DNA from: Actinomycetes bacterium
Lineage (GTDB): Bacteria; Actinomycetota; Actinomycetes; Mycobacteriales; Mycobacteriaceae
DNA: 9,999 nt
NCBI GenBank assembly: GCA_023388385.1
Contig: JAEWGK010000193.1
Span: forward strand, 1-9,999
Direction of reading: 5' to 3'
Made by a program: the position numbers and the translations under genes. A model generated the notes under the pieces. It made no database searches. It had not been told where the DNA came from and saw nothing but the letters and a program-made list of their open reading frames with translations. Positions 7,935 through 9,999 of the stretch are shown piece by piece. Every line of letters starts with the position of its first letter. Position 1 is the first letter of the stretch.

Positions 7935-8627
7935 TCAGCACAGGAGGCGGCGCAGCCCGCGGGTCAGCGCCCCCATCCAGCCGGCCATCTCGTGGGCGTG
8001 CCGGCTCACCTCGAGCGTGACGGGGACGCCGGCGGCCCGGAGCGCCCCGGCGATCGCCTCGGAATGCGGCACCATGTCCCGCTCTCCGAGCCCCACGCTG
8101 AGGTGGGCCCGCACCCGACGCCTGCGGAGGCGCTCGGCGACCTGCGGTTGCCGGAGCTCCGCGGCGAGCTCGCCGCCGTCCTCCCCGCCCCAAGCGGGGA
8201 ACCAGAAGGACCCCGACTTTGCGAGGGCCATGTCCGCGATGCGGCGCTCGCCCGCTGCGATGGAGACCGCGGCGAGCCCGCCGAGGGACTGGCCGCAGAC
8301 GATCGTGCGCGACGGCGGCCAGGAGGCGCGCCGGGAGGAGGGGCCGCCGTCCCTGGCCGCATCCGCCCCCGCGGCCGCGCCCGCGTCCTTCCCCGTCCCC
8401 GCCCACGGGAGCAGATCCTCCTCGATCCACCGCGGCAGCTCCGGGGTGCGTCCCATGACCTCGAAGCGCTCCGGCCCTGTGCCGGTATCCACGGCGATCA
8501 CTTCGAGGGGCGGCACGCCGGCGTCCCGCAGGGCGCGGGGGAGAGGGGTGGAGATCCAGGACCCGCCGTCGAAGAGCAGGAGGAGGTGGCGCGGATCGCC
8601 GCCGGTGCGGGTCCGCCACACACGGCG
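7935..8627 (-). pseudogene. Siderophore esterase (Fes/IroE-like alpha/beta hydrolase), 5'-truncated
   Basis: The frame encodes the hydrolase domain of the enterochelin-esterase family, which opens ferric siderophore esters to release iron in the cytoplasm. It begins with RRVWRTRT, then LLLLFDGGSW (8579-8550), the nucleophile motif GQSLGG (Ser codon at 8288-8286), GLGERD (Asp codon at 8078-8076) and RHAHEMAGW (His codon at 7994-7992), so the catalytic triad seems present. Similarity stops abruptly near 8627. Upstream the same frame is antisense to a FepC fragment, and the N-terminal beta domain of Fes (about 150 residues) is absent. The frame stays open to a GTG at 8804, but that extension is antisense DNA. 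A start at GTG 8621 would give 228 residues, but it lacks a proper ribosome binding site. It could still work as a short IroE-like esterase. I favour a remnant. Confidence 0.72.
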
Positions 8628-8630
8628 GCC

Positions 8631-8750
8631 GGCGACCTCGGCGAGATCGTCACCGCGGAGCTCATCCGCGACGTCTACGGCATCGGCTGCCTCATCGAGG
8701 CCGACCCCGTCACGGGTCGGCCCATGATGATCCCCGCCGACGGCGGGTAG
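8631..8750 (+). pseudogene. C-terminal fragment of a FepC-type iron-siderophore ABC transporter ATPase
   Basis: The last 39 codons before the TAG at 8748 read GDLGEIVTAELIRDVYGI, then the IEADPVTGRPMMIP block. This is the characteristic C-terminus of FecE/FepC ATPases, where the pattern G-x-x-x-E-I-(V/L)-T-x-E-L and D-P-x-T-G-x-P closes the protein. Nothing upstream in this frame belongs to the family. The Walker A, signature and Walker B regions are all missing, and the preceding DNA is antisense to the Fes-like gene. The fragment is therefore a remnant that cannot bind ATP. The intact protein would have powered import of ferric siderophore across the membrane. Its end-to-end contact with a Fes-like remnant suggests both came from one siderophore locus. 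Confidence 0.75.
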
Positions 8751-8804
8751 GCGCCGGCCGCGGGCGGGAACCCACCACAACGCCGATGACGTCCGGGGCG
8801 GCAC

Positions 8805-8833
8805 TTGATCGCTACGGCAGGCTGCGGTACGGT
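8805..8833 (+). promoter_or_regulatory. Putative promoter of the Abi_2-family gene
   Basis: TTGATC (8805-8810) and TACGGT (8828-8833) are separated by exactly 17 bases and fit a sigma-A promoter. A second -10-like hexamer, TAGACT, occurs at 8858-8863 without a clear -35. Either would give a leader of roughly 35-65 bases before the TTG at 8904. The 153 bases between the FepC remnant and this start hold nothing else that I recognise. Confidence 0.4.
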
Positions 8834-8903
8834 GATGGGGACAAGACCCGCCAAGGCTAGACTGGTGCTCCGCACCGGTTCCTCAAACAGGCGGGTTATT
8901 CTT

Positions 8904-9446
8904 TTGCGCGATTTCGACGTCTTCGACAAGCCGTCCCTGTCCATCGACGATCAGGTGGAGCGGTTGATCGATCGCGGCCTGGAGGCTGACCCGGAGAGGT
9001 TGCGGGCCGTACTGGCCCGGATCAGCTACTACCGGCTCTCCGGCTACCTCTGGTGGTGGTATGAGGATGACGCCGTCGGCGAGCGGTTCCGCCCCGGGAC
9101 GACGCTGGATTCGGTGCTGGATCTCTACCGGTTCGACGCGGAGCTGCGCGCTCTTGTGCTGCTCCTGGCGCATGACATTGAAGTCTGGTTGCGCGGCGCC
9201 CTGGCGAATCAACTCGCCGAGCACCACGGCGCGGACGGGTACGTGCAACCGGAGCTGTACCAGAATGAGGACGCCCACCCCCCGATCTGGATGGCGACGC
9301 AGGTCATGAGCCTCGGACTAAGGACCCGCTGTGGTCGGGAGGCGACGGGGACGGTTGAGGGGCAACGGCGCCGTCAGCCGCAGTCGATCTCGAAGACCTC
9401 CCGGTGGTCCACCGCCGCCGCGGGCTCCGGTCCATCCTCCGGGTAG
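8904..9446 (+). pseudogene. Abi_2-family (AbiD/AbiF-like) phage-abortive-infection protein, C-terminally truncated
   Basis: Residues encoded at 8904-9317 match the Abi_2 pattern: FDKPSLSIDDQVERLIDRGL, then ISYYRLSGYLWWW, the segment FRPGTTLDSVLDLYRFD, the helix ELRALVLLLAHDIEVWLR, and HPPIWMATQVMSLG. Abi_2 proteins act in phage abortive infection, and members have been placed in the HEPN RNase superfamily. Family members are usually near 300 residues. Here similarity stops after about 138 residues, at 9317, and the frame runs on as unrelated, Arg/Ser-rich sequence through the 3' end of the opposite-strand neighbour to 9446 (180 residues in all). The protein is thus probably inactive. TTG 8904 is the most family-like start, but its ribosome binding site is weak. 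The frame is open further left to a TTG at 8805, with an ATG at 8835. It is less GC-extreme than its neighbours, in keeping with acquired defence genes. Confidence 0.7.
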
Positions 9447-9999
9447 ACGATGGTGAAACGGGTGTAGGCGGGCAGGTTCCAGCCGCATTCGCGACGACGG
9501 TCGGCGACGATGCGCGCGGGGTAGGGGCGAAGCTCCGACTCGGCGCACGACGGATCGCAGTCGTTCATCAGCGCGACGCCGGATCCGCGGGCCTCCGCGG
9601 AGCCCCAGCCGGTCCACGTCACCCCTGTCATCTGCGCGTTCGCATCGGCGCACGCCAGCGTGAGATCGCGCGGGCCCGCCGTGCCGCCGAGATCGACGCA
9701 CCCGAGCACGCCGACGGCGTCAATCGTCGTGACGGATCCGTCCGGGCGCGCCACGCGGGTGAGCTGCCCGGTGGCGGGAATGACCGTGACCGACGCGTCG
9801 CCGCGGTGATCTCCGCCGCCGACGGGGACCTGCAGCGTGACGTCGCGGGCCTCGCCGGAACCGGCCTCGCCGATGACGCGGGCGTCGCCGTCGGCCAGCA
9901 CCCGGTACGCCGCCCGCCGCACCGCGCCGGGCAGCCCCGGGGCCGCCAGCAGGTCCAGTGCCGCCGACGCCCGGTCGCCCCGGGAGTCCAGCCACGTGG
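9374..9999 (-). CDS. Unrecognised Cys-rich, probably exported protein, C-terminal part
   Basis: A leftward frame enters from the right edge, where it is still open, and ends at TGA 9376-9374. At least 208 residues are visible and the N-terminus is missing. A start at GTG 9922 is possible, but the frame continues upstream with similar composition, so the true start is likely beyond the window. The C-terminal half has regularly placed cysteines: LGCVDLGG, LACADAN, TWTGWGSAEARGSG, NDCDPSCAESE, RECGWN and a final DCG. The combination of CADAN, WxxWG, GxG and NDCxPxCA resembles an unnamed module that I know from secreted or lipid-anchored actinobacterial proteins, so an extracytoplasmic place with disulfides is likely. 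The upstream part (VTVIPATGQLTRVARPDG) looks like beta strands. No enzymatic motif is visible. It converges on the truncated Abi_2 gene and its end is overlapped by that gene's out-of-family tail. Confidence 0.68.
   Translation of the reverse strand, partial: TWLDSRGDRASAALDLLAAPGLPGAVRRAAYRVLADGDARVIGEAGSGEARDVTLQVPVGGGDHRGDASVTVIPATGQLTRVARPDGSVTTIDAVGVLGCVDLGGTAGPRDLTLACADANAQMTGVTWTGWGSAEARGSGVALMNDCDPSCAESELRPYPARIVADRRRECGWNLPAYTRFTIVYPEDGPEPAAAVDHREVFEIDCG

Noticed and set aside
7842..8630. Plus-strand open frame leading into the FepC C-terminus
   Set aside because: Only the last 40 codons match FepC. The rest is antisense to the Fes-like hydrolase and lacks Walker motifs.
8733..8747. 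CCCGCCG-A-CGGCGGG at the end of the FepC fragment as a terminator
   Set aside because: The one-base centre forces the stem to open, it lies within coding sequence, and there is no T tract. It may simply reflect codon composition.

Overview
The window reads as chromosomal DNA of a high-GC, mycolic-acid-bearing actinobacterium, most likely a Corynebacterium or close relative. This is inferred from the GC-rich third codon positions, the GTG/TTG starts, the leaderless-looking promoters and above all the gene set: serS, a PlsC-type acyltransferase, a Cof-type HAD hydrolase, a Tat-exported PGRP-domain amidase and the UDP-galactopyranose mutase gene glf. The order and relative orientation match, from memory and not from a search, the cell-envelope neighbourhood of Mycobacterium tuberculosis running from Rv3834c (serS) through Rv3816c/Rv3813c and Rv3811 to Rv3809c (glf).

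Layout. Positions 1-136 hold the start of an unrecognised leftward gene, divergent from a LysE/RhtB-family exporter gene (280-933, +). serS (991-2250, +) follows, with a -10 element placed for a leaderless transcript. The acyltransferase gene (2343-3221, +) and the HAD hydrolase gene (3214-4044, +) overlap by 8 bases. They converge on the amidase gene (6331-4085, -) across a 40-base gap that holds a strong inverted repeat. The amidase gene and glf (6595-7821, +) diverge from a 263-base intergenic region that contains a small array of related palindromes and a 13-bp direct repeat.

Right of glf the picture changes. From about 7822 to 9373 lie three incomplete genes: a siderophore-esterase (Fes-like) gene that has lost its 5' part (-), the last 40 codons of a FepC-type iron-siderophore transporter ATPase (+), and an Abi_2-family gene that loses its family similarity after about 140 residues (+). 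The Fes and FepC fragments point away from each other and meet within about 10 bases near 8621-8631. This is what a deletion between two divergent siderophore genes would leave. The window ends inside an unrecognised leftward gene for a Cys-rich, probably exported protein (from beyond the right edge to 9374).

Function. The left three quarters is conserved housekeeping and envelope biology: tRNA charging, probable lipid acylation, peptidoglycan remodelling, and supply of UDP-galactofuranose for the galactan of arabinogalactan. The segment right of glf looks like a site of gene turnover, with decayed iron-acquisition and phage-defence genes. I do not see a complete new multi-gene system; the most informative signals are the gene-decay junctions and the palindrome array upstream of glf and the amidase gene.
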